Part shown: positions 37,092-46,260 of the stretch, piece after piece | Layout: each line of letters begins with the position of its first letter | How positions within the stretch are numbered: position 1 is the first letter of the stretch | Assembly (NCBI GenBank): GCA_036495525.1 | Contig: DASXMR010000083.1 | Span: forward strand, 1-52,114 | Reading direction: 5' to 3' | Source of the DNA: DASXMR01 sp036495525 | Lineage (GTDB): Bacteria > Actinomycetota > Actinomycetes > Streptosporangiales > Streptosporangiaceae | DNA length: 52,114 nucleotides | Made by a program: the position numbers and the translations under genes | Notes under the pieces: model-generated | What the model was told of the DNA's origin: nothing | Seen by the model: only the letters and a program-made list of their open reading frames with translations | The model's database searches: none

Positions 37092-38789
37092 TCAGCTCTT
37101 GGCGGCGTTCCAGAGGAAGAACTGGCCCTGCGCCGTCGGGTACGTGCCCGTGACGTTCTTCTGGGACGCGCTGAGGTAGTCGTAGAAGTAGGCGAAGATG
37201 ATCGGCGTCTCGTCCAGCAGCAGCCGCTCGATCTGCCCGGCCAGCTTGCGCTGGGTGGACAGGTCCACCGCGGCGATGAACTCCCTGGACAGCTTGTCGT
37301 AGGTGCTGTTGCTGAACCGGGCCGCGTTCCACGACCCGGTGCCCTTCTTGGCGTTGGGGCTCTGCAGCGGGGCCTGCAGGTACAGGTTCGGCACCGCGCG
37401 GGCGCCGTAGTCGACCAGGCTCATCTCGCCGTCCAGCCAGTCGGACTTGCCGAAGACCGACGACCCGTAGTACTTCGACGGCGGCTCGATGGTCAGGTCG
37501 ATGTTGACCCCGATCTGCGCAGCTGCCTGCTTGACGACTTGCGCGAAGTGCGGGATCTCCTGCGTCGTCTCGGTGAGCAGCGGCGTCTTGAAGCCGCGCG
37601 GCACGCCGCCCCTGGCCAGCAGTTCCTTGGCGAGCTTCAGGTTCTGCGCTCGCTGCGGGACGCTGGTGTCGGCTGACTTGAACACCGGCGCGAACGGGCT
37701 GTCGTTCCCGATCACCGCGTGCCCCTTGAACAGCGCCGACACGATGGCCGGCCGGTCCAGGCTGTAGGCGAGCGCCTGCCGTACGAACTTGCTGGTGAAG
37801 GGCGTGGTGTCGGTGCGCATGGAGAGCTCGCGGTGGGTGGCCGCCTTGAGGCTGACGATGCTGAACCCGCCGGTCAGCAGCTGCGGGCTGGTCGCGACGG
37901 AGAACTGGTCCATCGTGTCGATGGCGCCAGCCTGCAGCGCCGCCGACATCGGCGCCTCTTCCGGGTAGAAGGTGAACTCGATCTTTTCAGGCAGCGCTGG
38001 CTTTCCCCAGTAGTGCGGGTTGCGCACGAAGGTGGCGCCGACGTTCGGCGTGTAATTCTGCATCATGAACCGGCCGGTGCCAGGGAACGACTTCTGGTAA
38101 TCGGCGAAATTGAAGTTGTTCGGCACGATGATCATGTTGTAGTTGTCCTCGGACACCGCGTCAGGGAAGCCGGCATCCGGTTTGTCCAGGTGGAAGGCGA
38201 CCGTGCTGTCGTCGACCTTCACCACGCCGTCCGGGCTGAGCGTGCCGCCGAACACTGACAGCGCGTTGGCCGAGCTCTTCGGGTTGGTCTGGGCCTTGAA
38301 GCTGTACACGACGTCGTCGACGGTCATCGGCGTGCCGTCGTTGAATTTCACGCCCTGCCGGATCTTGAAGGTCCAAACCGACGCGTCGGCGTTCGGCTTC
38401 CAGCTCGTGGCGAGCCAGGGGTGGTAGTTGAACTGCTGGTCGGTGAAGACCAGGAACTCGCCGACGTTGCCGATCAGCTCGAGGCCGCCCTGGTCGGCGA
38501 TCGTGATCGGGTTGATCGCCGCGGCCGGCACGAGGATGCCAGCCTTGATCGTGGCGCCGGCCTTGCCGGTCCCGCCGGATCCGCTGGGCGCGGTGGAGCC
38601 GCCGCAGGCAGCGACGATGCCGCCGATGAGCGGCACGGACAGGCCGATCATCGAGCCGCGGCGCAGGAAGTCGCGCCGGGACAGCCGCCCGGCCACGTAC
38701 TCGTCGATAATGTGCTCCTGGATCGGGCCCTGGCCTGTGCGCAGCCGGTCAAGCCGTCCATAGTCGATGTGGTTCTTACCGGTGTCCAC
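37092..38789 (-). CDS. ABC peptide/solute-binding lipoprotein (SBP family 5)
   Basis: A 565-residue extracytoplasmic binding protein. A Tat-type twin arginine lies at residues 38-39 (LSRRDFLRRGSMIG) after a long 36-residue n-region, followed by a lipobox IVAAC with Cys62, so it is exported folded and lipidated. The mature part is SBP_bac_5: LATSWKPNADASVWTFKIRQGVKF, GTPMTVDDVVYSFKAQ, GTGRFMMQNY and FVRQALAYSLDRPAIVSALF. Family members deliver oligopeptides, dipeptides, nickel or other solutes. It is the last gene behind the permeases and ATPase on the same strand, but a 157-base gap with its own dyad suggests a separate promoter. Start GTG 38789 follows AGGGGGT. Confidence 0.92.
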   Translation of the reverse strand: MDTGKNHIDYGRLDRLRTGQGPIQEHIIDEYVAGRLSRRDFLRRGSMIGLSVPLIGGIVAACGGSTAPSGSGGTGKAGATIKAGILVPAAAINPITIADQGGLELIGNVGEFLVFTDQQFNYHPWLATSWKPNADASVWTFKIRQGVKFNDGTPMTVDDVVYSFKAQTNPKSSANALSVFGGTLSPDGVVKVDDSTVAFHLDKPDAGFPDAVSEDNYNMIIVPNNFNFADYQKSFPGTGRFMMQNYTPNVGATFVRNPHYWGKPALPEKIEFTFYPEEAPMSAALQAGAIDTMDQFSVATSPQLLTGGFSIVSLKAATHRELSMRTDTTPFTSKFVRQALAYSLDRPAIVSALFKGHAVIGNDSPFAPVFKSADTSVPQRAQNLKLAKELLARGGVPRGFKTPLLTETTQEIPHFAQVVKQAAAQIGVNIDLTIEPPSKYYGSSVFGKSDWLDGEMSLVDYGARAVPNLYLQAPLQSPNAKKGTGSWNAARFSNSTYDKLSREFIAAVDLSTQRKLAGQIERLLLDETPIIFAYFYDYLSASQKNVTGTYPTAQGQFFLWNAAKS

Positions 38790-38845
38790 GACACCCCCTA
38801 GACGTTGCCCGCCTTGGCGAGCTCCAATGCGTCAGACTGCGAGAT

Positions 38846-38872
38846 GCTTGCCCAGTACACCATTGGGCAAGC
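38846..38872. promoter_or_regulatory. Perfect 9-9-9 inverted repeat upstream of the binding-protein gene
   Basis: GCTTGCCCA (38846-38854) faces TGGGCAAGC (38864-38872) across nine bases, 57 bases before the binding-protein start and 74 bases after the ATPase stop. It could be an operator or an intercistronic hairpin that changes the ratio of binding protein to permease mRNA. Confidence 0.6.
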
Positions 38873-38946
38873 CTGCCTTTGGAATCCATTCAATATCGAT
38901 TTGCACCGCGGTGGCCGGCCTGGCATTTGCCGGGCCTGCCGGGCCG

Positions 38947-41016
38947 CTAGCCCTCATCTCGCCGCTCATGCCCGGTCCGCTGCAGCTCGCGCAGCTCAGC
39001 TGCCGGTATGTGGCAGCGCATCAAGTGCCCGTTCCCCGCCTCTGCCAGCGGCGGCTCGGTCGACTCGCAGATCCCGCTCGGCAGGCGGCGCGGGCAGCGG
39101 GTATGGAAAACGCAGCCGGATGGCGGTGTCGCCGCGCTGGGGATCTCCCCGGTCAGGGCGATGCGCTCCGGCGGGGACCCGTCCAGCGAGGGCACGGCGG
39201 AAAGCAGCGCCTCGGTATAGGGGTGGTGCGGCCCGGTGAAGACGTCCTCGGCGTTGCCGTACTCCATCACCCGGCCGAGATAGAGCACGGCGATCCGGTC
39301 AGCGAGGTACCTGACCACGCCGAGGTCGTGCGAGATGAACAAGTAGGTCACCCGCTGGCTGGCCTGCAGGTCGGCGAGCAGGTTCAGGATGGCTGCCTGC
39401 ACCGACACGTCGAGCGCCGAGGTGGGCTCGTCGCACACCAGCACCCGCGGCCGCCCGGCGAACGCGCGCGCGATCGCGACCCGCTGCTTCAGCCCGCCCG
39501 ACAGCTGGGCGGGGCGCAGGCCGAGCTGCCGCGGCTCCATCCGGACCGAGCGCAGCAGGTCGAGCAGCGCGGTCTCAGCCGCCGGTCCTGATAGCCCGGC
39601 CAGCTTGGCGAGTGGCCGGCTGATCAGCCGCCGCACGGTGTGCCGGCGGTTCAGCGCCGAGTCCGGATTCTGGAACACGATCTGCATGGCCCGCAGCTGA
39701 TCGCGGCTGCGGCGGGCGGCGACGGGGCCGAGCTGGACGCCGTCGAGTGAGACGACCGAGCCGGCGTCCGGGGCGGTCAGCCCCACCAGGATACGCGCGA
39801 GCGTGGTCTTGCCGCTGCCGGACTCGCCCACCAGACCCAGCGTCTCGCCCTGATAGAGGTCGAGGTCGACGTCGGCCAGCGCGTGCACCCGCTCCGCGCG
39901 GACGGTGAAGGTCTTTCCCACGCCGCGCAGCGAGATCAGCGGCTGGCCGGCGCTGGCGGCTGGCAGGCTGACTTCCGCTGGTGTGTTCCTCGGCAGGCCA
40001 GGCGCCTGCTCGTGGTAGTAGCAGCGGGCGGTACGCGCCGGGCCGGCCGGATAGGCGGGCGGCGCCTGGGTCGCGCACCGGTGGTCGGCCAGCGCGCAGC
40101 GCGGCGCGAAGACGCAGCCGGTGGCCACCTCGCCTGGGCCGGGCAGGAAGCCAGGGATCGAGTCGAGCCGCCCGTGGTCCTTGCGCTGGCCGCGCCGCGG
40201 TATGCAGCGCAGCAGTCCCACCGTGTACGGGTGAGCTGGCTGCTCGAAGACCTGCCGCGCCGGGCCTTGCTCCACCAGCTCGCCGGCGTACATCACGCCG
40301 ACCCGCTCGCACATCTTGGCGATGACGGCCAGGTTGTGGCTGATGAACAGGATCGCGGTGCTGAACTCCTCCCGCAGCCCAGCCACCAGCTCGAGGATCT
40401 CGGCCTCGACGGTGGCGTCCAGCGCGGTGGTGGGCTCGTCGAGGATGAGCAGGCTCGGCTCGGCGGCCAGTGCCATGGCGATGACCACCCGCTGCAGCAT
40501 CCCGCCGGACAGCTGGTGCGGGTAGCTGCGCAGCACCCGGCCGGGGTCCGCGATCTGCACCCGGCGCAGCGCCTCCTCGGCCCGGCCGGCCGCATCGGCC
40601 CGGCTGACCCCGGCGATCTCGAAGACCTCGGCGACCTGGCGGCCGACCCGCATCGACGGGTTCAGCGCGCGGCCTGGCTCCTGATAGACCATGGATACGG
40701 TCCTGGCCCGCATCTCGCGCAGCGCCGAGCGGCCGAGCGACGCTACGTCCTGGCCGGCGACCGAGATCGACCCGGCGCTGACCGCGCCGTTACGCGGCAG
40801 GTACCTGGTGATCGCGAGCGCCATCGTCGTCTTGCCGCAGCCTGACTCGCCGACCAGTCCGAACGACTCCTGCCTGCCGATCTGGAAGGACACGTCCCTG
40901 ACCGCGAGCCGGCCTGCGCCGCGCACCTTGTAGGTAACGTCCACGTGCGCCGCGTTCAGCACGGCAGCGTCGCCGAGCTGCTCGCCAGCCGCTGCCGCGG
41001 CGAGGTTGATGGTCAC
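38947..41016 (-). CDS. ABC transporter ATPase, two nucleotide-binding domains fused (DppD-DppF type)
   Basis: A 689-residue fusion of two peptide-transport ATPases. Domain 1 (residues about 20-320): Walker A GESGCGKTT, signature LSGGMLQRV, Walker B LLILDEPTTALD, ending with the oligopeptide-family C-terminal part CVFAPRCALADHRC. Domain 2 (about 360-670): GESGSGKTT, LSGGLKQRV, VLVCDEPTSALD, then CVFHTRCPRR. The Cys-rich ends of both domains resemble the iron-sulphur-type region seen in some dipeptide ATPases. It powers import through the two permeases encoded just upstream. GTG 41016 overlaps the permease stop as GTGA. Confidence 0.93.
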   Translation of the reverse strand: MTINLAAAAAGEQLGDAAVLNAAHVDVTYKVRGAGRLAVRDVSFQIGRQESFGLVGESGCGKTTMALAITRYLPRNGAVSAGSISVAGQDVASLGRSALREMRARTVSMVYQEPGRALNPSMRVGRQVAEVFEIAGVSRADAAGRAEEALRRVQIADPGRVLRSYPHQLSGGMLQRVVIAMALAAEPSLLILDEPTTALDATVEAEILELVAGLREEFSTAILFISHNLAVIAKMCERVGVMYAGELVEQGPARQVFEQPAHPYTVGLLRCIPRRGQRKDHGRLDSIPGFLPGPGEVATGCVFAPRCALADHRCATQAPPAYPAGPARTARCYYHEQAPGLPRNTPAEVSLPAASAGQPLISLRGVGKTFTVRAERVHALADVDLDLYQGETLGLVGESGSGKTTLARILVGLTAPDAGSVVSLDGVQLGPVAARRSRDQLRAMQIVFQNPDSALNRRHTVRRLISRPLAKLAGLSGPAAETALLDLLRSVRMEPRQLGLRPAQLSGGLKQRVAIARAFAGRPRVLVCDEPTSALDVSVQAAILNLLADLQASQRVTYLFISHDLGVVRYLADRIAVLYLGRVMEYGNAEDVFTGPHHPYTEALLSAVPSLDGSPPERIALTGEIPSAATPPSGCVFHTRCPRRLPSGICESTEPPLAEAGNGHLMRCHIPAAELRELQRTGHERRDEG

Positions 41017-41981
41017 TGGATGAGCACCGCCTCGACGGAGTCGGCTATCAGGTTGACTGCGACGACCAGCGAGGCGATCGCCAGCGCGGGGAATAGCGTC
41101 TCCCACCAGTAGCCGGCCGCCAGGTACTGATAGCTCCCGGCGATGTCACCGCCCCAGTCTGGGGTCGGCGGCCGGATGCCGAAGCCGAGGAAAGACAGGG
41201 TGGCGATAGTGAAGATCGCGTAGCCGAGCCGCACGGTGAACTCGACCAGGATCGGCCCGAACACGTTGGGCAGGATCTCGGCGAACATGATCCGGGCACC
41301 GCTCTCGTCCCGCAGCCTGGCGGCGGCGACGTAGTCAAGATCTCGTTCTTGCAGCACGGCGGTGCGTACGGTTCTGGCGATGAGCAGCGCGAAAACGAAT
41401 CCGATGACCACGATCAGGGTGAGCGTGGTCGGCCCGAGCGCGACGATGAACAGGAACGCGGTGATGACCACCGGCAGCGCGAGCCCGGCGTCGACGATCC
41501 GGCCGATGACGCTGTCGACCGCGCCGCGGTAGTAGCCGGTGATCAGGCCAAGCACCGTGCCGACGGTGGTGCCGAGCAGCGTCGCCAGCGGGGCGATGAT
41601 CAGGATGTCCCTGGCGCCGGCCAGCACCCTGGACAGCACATCCCGGCCGAGCGAATCAGCGCCGAACCAGTGCGCTGCCGACGGCGGCGCGTTGAACTGG
41701 GCCAGGCTGCCGTTCACCGGGTTGTACGCGCTGAACGAGCGGCCGCCGACGGCGCAGGCCACCCACCAGAGCAGGATCAGCGCCCCGACGATGAAAGTCG
41801 GCGAGCGCAGCAGCTGGCCAGTTTGCTCGCGGCGGACGCGCCGGGCTGAGCCGGCCGCCGCCGCCGGGCCCGCCCCGGCTGCCGCCTGGCCGGACCCGGC
41901 CGGCACCGCCGGCGTGGCCGCCAGCACGCCGTCCGCCGCGCCGCTGCCGGCCGGCAGCTCACGATCGTCGCCGTCCATCAC
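41013..41981 (-). CDS. ABC peptide transporter permease (DppC/OppC type)
   Basis: A 322-residue permease with an N-terminal Ala/Gly-rich cytoplasmic extension of about 55 residues, the OppC N-terminal helix (SPTFIVGALILLWWVACAVG), and five helices bearing the EAA-type loop (DLDYVAAARLRDESGARIMF). It begins at GTG 41981 (or ATG 41978), overlapping the preceding permease stop. It partners the DppB-type subunit to form the membrane channel. FGADSLGRDVLSRVLAGARD is a typical DppC stretch. Confidence 0.92.
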   Translation of the reverse strand: MMDGDDRELPAGSGAADGVLAATPAVPAGSGQAAAGAGPAAAAGSARRVRREQTGQLLRSPTFIVGALILLWWVACAVGGRSFSAYNPVNGSLAQFNAPPSAAHWFGADSLGRDVLSRVLAGARDILIIAPLATLLGTTVGTVLGLITGYYRGAVDSVIGRIVDAGLALPVVITAFLFIVALGPTTLTLIVVIGFVFALLIARTVRTAVLQERDLDYVAAARLRDESGARIMFAEILPNVFGPILVEFTVRLGYAIFTIATLSFLGFGIRPPTPDWGGDIAGSYQYLAAGYWWETLFPALAIASLVVAVNLIADSVEAVLIQ

Positions 41982-42931
41982 TCGGCCCCCTGCAGCCGCA
42001 GTCGCGGATTCAGCACGGTATAGAGCACGTCGGCGGCGAGCGTCGCGACGAGGTACACCACGCCGATCGCGAGCACCCCGGCCTCGAGCATGGGGAAGTC
42101 CTTGTCCGTGGCGGCGGTGACGATCAGCCGGCCGATGCCGGGATAGTTGAACAGCGTCTCGACCACGACCAGGCCGCCGATGAGGTATCCGGTCTGGGTG
42201 GCGATGACCGTGATGGTCGGCAGCAGCGAGTTGCGCAGCACGTGACGGCGGATGACCACTGACCGCGGCAGCCCCTTGAGCGTGGCGGTCCTGGCGTAAT
42301 CGGAGTCCAGCGCCTCAATCGTGCCGGACCTGGCCATCCGGGCGATATACCCGAAAAGGATCAGCACCAGCGGGATGGCCGGCAAGATGAGGTACTTGAG
42401 CTGGATCAGCGGCGACGAGCCGGCTGGCGCGCTCGCGGTCACCGGCAGCCACTTGAGGCTGATCCCGAACACCACGATCAGCACGATCCCTGACACGAAC
42501 TCCGGCACGGTGGACAGCGAGAGGCCGACCACGCTGATCGAACGGTCGCCAAGACCGCCGCGATTCAGCGCCGCCAGCACGCCGCCGACGATGCTGAGGG
42601 GGACGACCAGGACGAACGCGACCGCGGCCAGCTTGAGCGACCGCCCGAGGGCGGGGAACAGGAAGGTACTGACGGGCGCGTGGAACTGGTAGGAGGTGCC
42701 CAGGTCGCCGTGCAGCACGCCGGAGATCCAGTTCCAGTACTGGGCAAGCAGCGGACGGTCAAGGCCGAGGCTGTGATTGATCGCGGCGACCGCCTGACTC
42801 GAGGCGAAAGGCCCGAGTATGGCCCGGCCAGGGTCGCCGGGCAGCACCTGCCCGGCGAAGAAGATGATGATGCTGAGCAGCAGCAAAGTCAGCAGCGCCA
42901 GGCCAACGCGCCGCAGCAGGTACCCCGTCAC
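41978..42931 (-). CDS. ABC peptide transporter permease (DppB/OppB type)
   Basis: A 317-residue permease with six helices, starting TGYLLRRVGLALLTLLLLSI, followed by FFAGQVLPGDPGRAILGPFAS typical of OppB/DppB. The EAA loop is SDYARTATLKGLPRSVVIRRHVLRNSLLP. GTG 42931 is chosen: it lies at the canonical family start with a purine-rich GGGAAGTAGGTGAG before it; the 140 further in-frame codons upstream are Arg/Pro-rich noise. First gene of the operon, divergent from hutU across a 295-base region. Substrate class is peptide or a similar small solute. Confidence 0.92.
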   Translation of the reverse strand: MTGYLLRRVGLALLTLLLLSIIIFFAGQVLPGDPGRAILGPFASSQAVAAINHSLGLDRPLLAQYWNWISGVLHGDLGTSYQFHAPVSTFLFPALGRSLKLAAVAFVLVVPLSIVGGVLAALNRGGLGDRSISVVGLSLSTVPEFVSGIVLIVVFGISLKWLPVTASAPAGSSPLIQLKYLILPAIPLVLILFGYIARMARSGTIEALDSDYARTATLKGLPRSVVIRRHVLRNSLLPTITVIATQTGYLIGGLVVVETLFNYPGIGRLIVTAATDKDFPMLEAGVLAIGVVYLVATLAADVLYTVLNPRLRLQGAE

Positions 42932-43226
42932 CTGCTCACCTACTTCCCGTCCCTGGCGGACGCCGCGGTTGGCCCGCAGCGGCTGCCTGCGGCGCGGCGC
43001 GGGTGCCGGTGAGCCGGCCGCCGCGCGCAACGAGACTCGGCCATATGCGAGAAGAGAGTAGCCGAGCCGGCGCCGGACCGGCGGAAATCGGCCGATCGGC
43101 GCCGCGCCGCAGGTCCTGCCCGGCGGCCGGAGCCGGCCCGCCCCGGCGGCCAGCGGCTGGGATGATGAACACCTCTGGCGGCGCAGATCGCCAGTGCTGG
43201 CTGGCTGAACTCGGTGAGGAGCGGTG

Positions 43227-44918
43227 ATGGCAGCTGTGCACACCCCCGGCGCGGCGCCCGCCGGCGCGCGCCCCGTCCGCGCGCCCAGGGGCACGAGCCT
43301 GAGCTGCAAGGGCTGGCCGCAGGAAGCGGCGATGCGGATGCTGATGAACAACCTCGATCCTGAGGTGGCCGAGCATCCGGACCAGCTGATCGTCTACGGC
43401 GGCTCCGGCCGGGCGGCACGCAGCTGGGAGGCCTTCGACCACATCGTGGCGTCGCTGCACGGCCTGGAAAGCGACGAGACCCTGCTGGTGCAGTCGGGCA
43501 AGCCGGTCGGGGTGTTCCGCACCCACGAGTGGGCACCGCGGGTGCTGATCGCCAACTCCAACCTGGTGCCGCAGTGGGCCACCTGGGAGGAGTTCCGGCG
43601 GCTCGAATCGGCCGGGCTGACCATGTTCGGCCAGATGACGGCCGGCTCGTGGATCTACATCGGCACCCAGGGCATCCTGCAGGGCACTTACGAGACCTTC
43701 GCCGCCATCGCGGCCAAGCGCTTCGGCGGCTCGCTCGCCGGGACGATCACGCTGACCGCCGGCCTGGGCGGCATGGGCGGCGCGCAGCCGCTCGCGGTGA
43801 CGATGAACGGCGGCGTCGCGCTGGTCGTCGAGTGCGACCCGTCCCGGATCGCCCGCCGGATCGAGCACGGCTACCTGGACGTCGCCGCCGACGGCATCGA
43901 CGACGCGGTGCGCCGCGCCACCGCGGCCGCCGCTGCCTCGCGGCCGCAGTCGATCGGCCTGCTCGGCAACGCCGCCGACGTGCTGCCCGCGCTGCTGCGG
44001 ATGGGCGCGCCCGTCGACATCGTGACCGACCAGACCTCGGCGCACGACCCGCTGACTTACCTGCCAAGCGGCGTGGCCTTCGAGGAGATGGCCGCGCTGC
44101 GGGCCGAGGATCCGGCTGGCTTCACCACCAGGGCACGCGAGTCGATGGCCGCGCACGTCGAGGCCATGGTGGGATTCCAGGACCGCGGCGCCGAGGTCTT
44201 CGACTACGGGAACTCGATCCGGGGCGAGGCCCAGGTGGCCGGCTACGGCCGGGCATTCTCGTTCCCCGGTTTCGTGCCCGCCTACATCCGGCCGCTGTTC
44301 TGCGAGGGCAGGGGCCCGTTCCGGTGGGCCGCGCTGTCGGGCGACCCGGCTGACATCGCGGCGACCGACGACGCGATCCTCGACTTGTTCCCGCAGCACG
44401 AGGCGCTGGCCAGGTGGATCCGGATGGCCAGGGAGAAGGTGCGCTTCCAGGGCCTGCCGGCCAGGATCTGCTGGCTCGGCTACGGCGAGCGGCACCTGGC
44501 CGGGCTGCGCTTCAACGAGCTGGTGAGCACCGGCGCGGTGCAGGCGCCGATCGTGCTCGGCCGCGATCACCTGGACTGCGGCTCGGTGGCCTCGCCGTAC
44601 CGGGAGACCGAGGCGATGGCCGACGGCTCGGACGCGATCGCCGACTGGCCGCTGCTGAACGCGCTGGTGAGCACCTCGTCGGGCGCCTCGTGGGTGAGCA
44701 TCCATCACGGCGGCGGGGTCGGCATCGGCCGGTCCATCCACGCCGGGCAGGTCTGCGTCGCCGACGGCACGGCGCTGGCGGCGCAGAAGCTGGAGCGCGT
44801 GCTCACCAACGACCCTGGCATGGGCGTGATCAGGCACGCGGACGCCGGCTACGACCGGGCGGCGCAGGTCGCCGCCGAGCGCGGGGTCCGGGTGCCGATG
44901 AGCGAGCCGGTCACGTGA
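43227..44918 (+). CDS. hutU: Urocanate hydratase
   Basis: A 563-residue urocanase. It adds water across urocanate with NAD+ as electrophilic cofactor, giving imidazolonepropionate, step two of histidine degradation. Landmarks: GWPQEAAMRMLMNNLDPEVAE, YGGSGRAARSWEAFD, GTQGILQGTYETFAA, the NAD-binding TLTAGLGGMGGAQPLA, DQTSAHDPLTYLP, and FCEGRGPFRWAALSGDP. The length matches the family. ATG 43227 is used because GAGGAG lies five bases upstream; GTG 43224 is too close. First of four hut-type genes on the plus strand. HutH, which makes urocanate, is not in the window. Confidence 0.97.
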   Translation: MAAVHTPGAAPAGARPVRAPRGTSLSCKGWPQEAAMRMLMNNLDPEVAEHPDQLIVYGGSGRAARSWEAFDHIVASLHGLESDETLLVQSGKPVGVFRTHEWAPRVLIANSNLVPQWATWEEFRRLESAGLTMFGQMTAGSWIYIGTQGILQGTYETFAAIAAKRFGGSLAGTITLTAGLGGMGGAQPLAVTMNGGVALVVECDPSRIARRIEHGYLDVAADGIDDAVRRATAAAAASRPQSIGLLGNAADVLPALLRMGAPVDIVTDQTSAHDPLTYLPSGVAFEEMAALRAEDPAGFTTRARESMAAHVEAMVGFQDRGAEVFDYGNSIRGEAQVAGYGRAFSFPGFVPAYIRPLFCEGRGPFRWAALSGDPADIAATDDAILDLFPQHEALARWIRMAREKVRFQGLPARICWLGYGERHLAGLRFNELVSTGAVQAPIVLGRDHLDCGSVASPYRETEAMADGSDAIADWPLLNALVSTSSGASWVSIHHGGGVGIGRSIHAGQVCVADGTALAAQKLERVLTNDPGMGVIRHADAGYDRAAQVAAERGVRVPMSEPVT

Positions 44919-44979
44919 CGGCCGCCCGCCGGACCGCAGCCGCGGGACTGGCTCACGGCGTGGCTGGCGGAGCGGCGCG

Positions 44980-46260
44980 ATGAGCCTTGCCGCGCTGTGG
45001 GACTCGCTGCTGCCGATCGGGCTGGCGGCGGAGACCGGCGGGTACCGGCGGTACTCCTTCACCGCCGCTGACTCGGCGTGCCGCGACTGGTTTCTCAGGG
45101 CAGCGGCAGAACGAGGCCTGCGTGCGCACCGGGACCGCAACGCGAACCTGTGGGCGTGGTGGGACTGCCAGGCAGCTGGCGGCGAGCCGGAGCCGGCTGG
45201 CAGCGTCAGTGCCGGATCCGGCGGGTCAGCCGGCCCGCCCCGGCCTGGCGCGATCGTCACCGGCAGCCACCTGGACTCGGTGCCCGACGGCGGCGCGTAC
45301 GACGGCCCGCTCGGGGTGGCGTCCGGCTTCGCCGCCATCGACCTGCTGCGCGGGCAGGGCTTCGCCCCGGTCCGGCCGATAGCTGTCGCGGCGTTCTGCG
45401 AGGAGGAGGGCGCGAGGTTCGGCGTGGCCTGCCTGGGCAGCAGGCTGCTCACCGGAGCGCTCAGCCCGCAGCGGGCCAGGCAGCTGCGCGACGGCGCCGG
45501 AGTGACGCTGGCCGAGGCGATGACCAGCGCCGGGCTGGATCCGGCCGGCCTCGGCCCCGACGAGGACCTGGTGGGCGGCCTGGCCGCGTTCGTCGAGCTG
45601 CACATCGAACAGGGCAGTGCGCTGGACGGGCTCGGCGCGGCAGTTGGCGTCGCGACCGGCATCTGGCCGCACGGCAGGTGGCGCCTCGACTTCACCGGCC
45701 GGCCGGACCACGCGGGCACCACCAGGCTCGCCGACCGGCGCGACCCGATGCTGCCGTACGCGGCAACCGTGCTCGCGGCCCGGCAGGCTGCGGCTGAGCA
45801 CGGCGCGCTGGCGACTTTCGGCAAGGTGCGGGCCGAGCCTGGCGGGGTCAACGGGATCAGCGCCAGGGTGCAGGCGTGGCTGGACGCCAGGGCGCCGGAT
45901 GGGGCCGCGCTGGACAGCGTGGTCGCCGACATCGAGGCGGCGGCGTCGGCCGCCGCTGACAGTCACGGCGCGGGGCTGACCGTCACCAGGGAGTCATTCA
46001 GCCCGGCCGTGCAGTTCGACCAGGAGCTGCGCGGCCGGCTAGCCGCGGCGCTGACGGCCAGCGGCATCGCCGCCCCTGAGCTGCCCACCGGGGCCGGCCA
46101 CGACGCCGGGGTGCTGGCCGCCTTCCTGCCGACCGCGATGCTGTTCGTGCGGAACCCGACCGGCGTATCGCACTCGCCGGCCGAGCTGGCCGCCCGGTCC
46201 GACTGCGAAGCCGGCGTGGCCGCGCTCGCCGCCGTGCTCGCCAGCCTGGCCGGCTCGTGA
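44980..46260 (+). CDS. M20-family amidohydrolase (allantoate/N-carbamoyl amino acid hydrolase-like) in the hut cluster
   Basis: A 426-residue di-metal amidohydrolase of the AllC/HyuC group. Metal ligands are visible as GSHLDSVPDGGAYDGPLGV (His, then bridging Asp), CEEEGARFG (Glu pair) and ELHIEQGSAL (His); the C-terminal ligand is in SHSPAEL. The lid domain begins near WPHGRWRLDFTGRPDHAGTT. Family members hydrolyse allantoate, ureidoglycolate or N-carbamoyl amino acids. Its place between hutU and hutF, sharing a GTGA overlap with hutF, suggests it hydrolyses N-formyl-L-glutamate, replacing the absent HutG. S. coelicolor has the same gene order as I recall. That activity is an inference. Confidence 0.88.
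   Translation: MSLAALWDSLLPIGLAAETGGYRRYSFTAADSACRDWFLRAAAERGLRAHRDRNANLWAWWDCQAAGGEPEPAGSVSAGSGGSAGPPRPGAIVTGSHLDSVPDGGAYDGPLGVASGFAAIDLLRGQGFAPVRPIAVAAFCEEEGARFGVACLGSRLLTGALSPQRARQLRDGAGVTLAEAMTSAGLDPAGLGPDEDLVGGLAAFVELHIEQGSALDGLGAAVGVATGIWPHGRWRLDFTGRPDHAGTTRLADRRDPMLPYAATVLAARQAAAEHGALATFGKVRAEPGGVNGISARVQAWLDARAPDGAALDSVVADIEAAASAAADSHGAGLTVTRESFSPAVQFDQELRGRLAAALTASGIAAPELPTGAGHDAGVLAAFLPTAMLFVRNPTGVSHSPAELAARSDCEAGVAALAAVLASLAGS

Noticed and set aside
43087..43096. ATCGGCCGAT palindrome between dppB-type gene and hutU
   Set aside because: Ten-base GC-rich palindromes are expected by chance here, and nothing else marks it as an operator.
42936..45932. 998-codon open frame on the minus strand opposite hutU and the M20 gene
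   Set aside because: It is the antisense shadow of two well-supported genes in very GC-rich DNA; the translation is Arg/Gly/His-rich and resembles no family.
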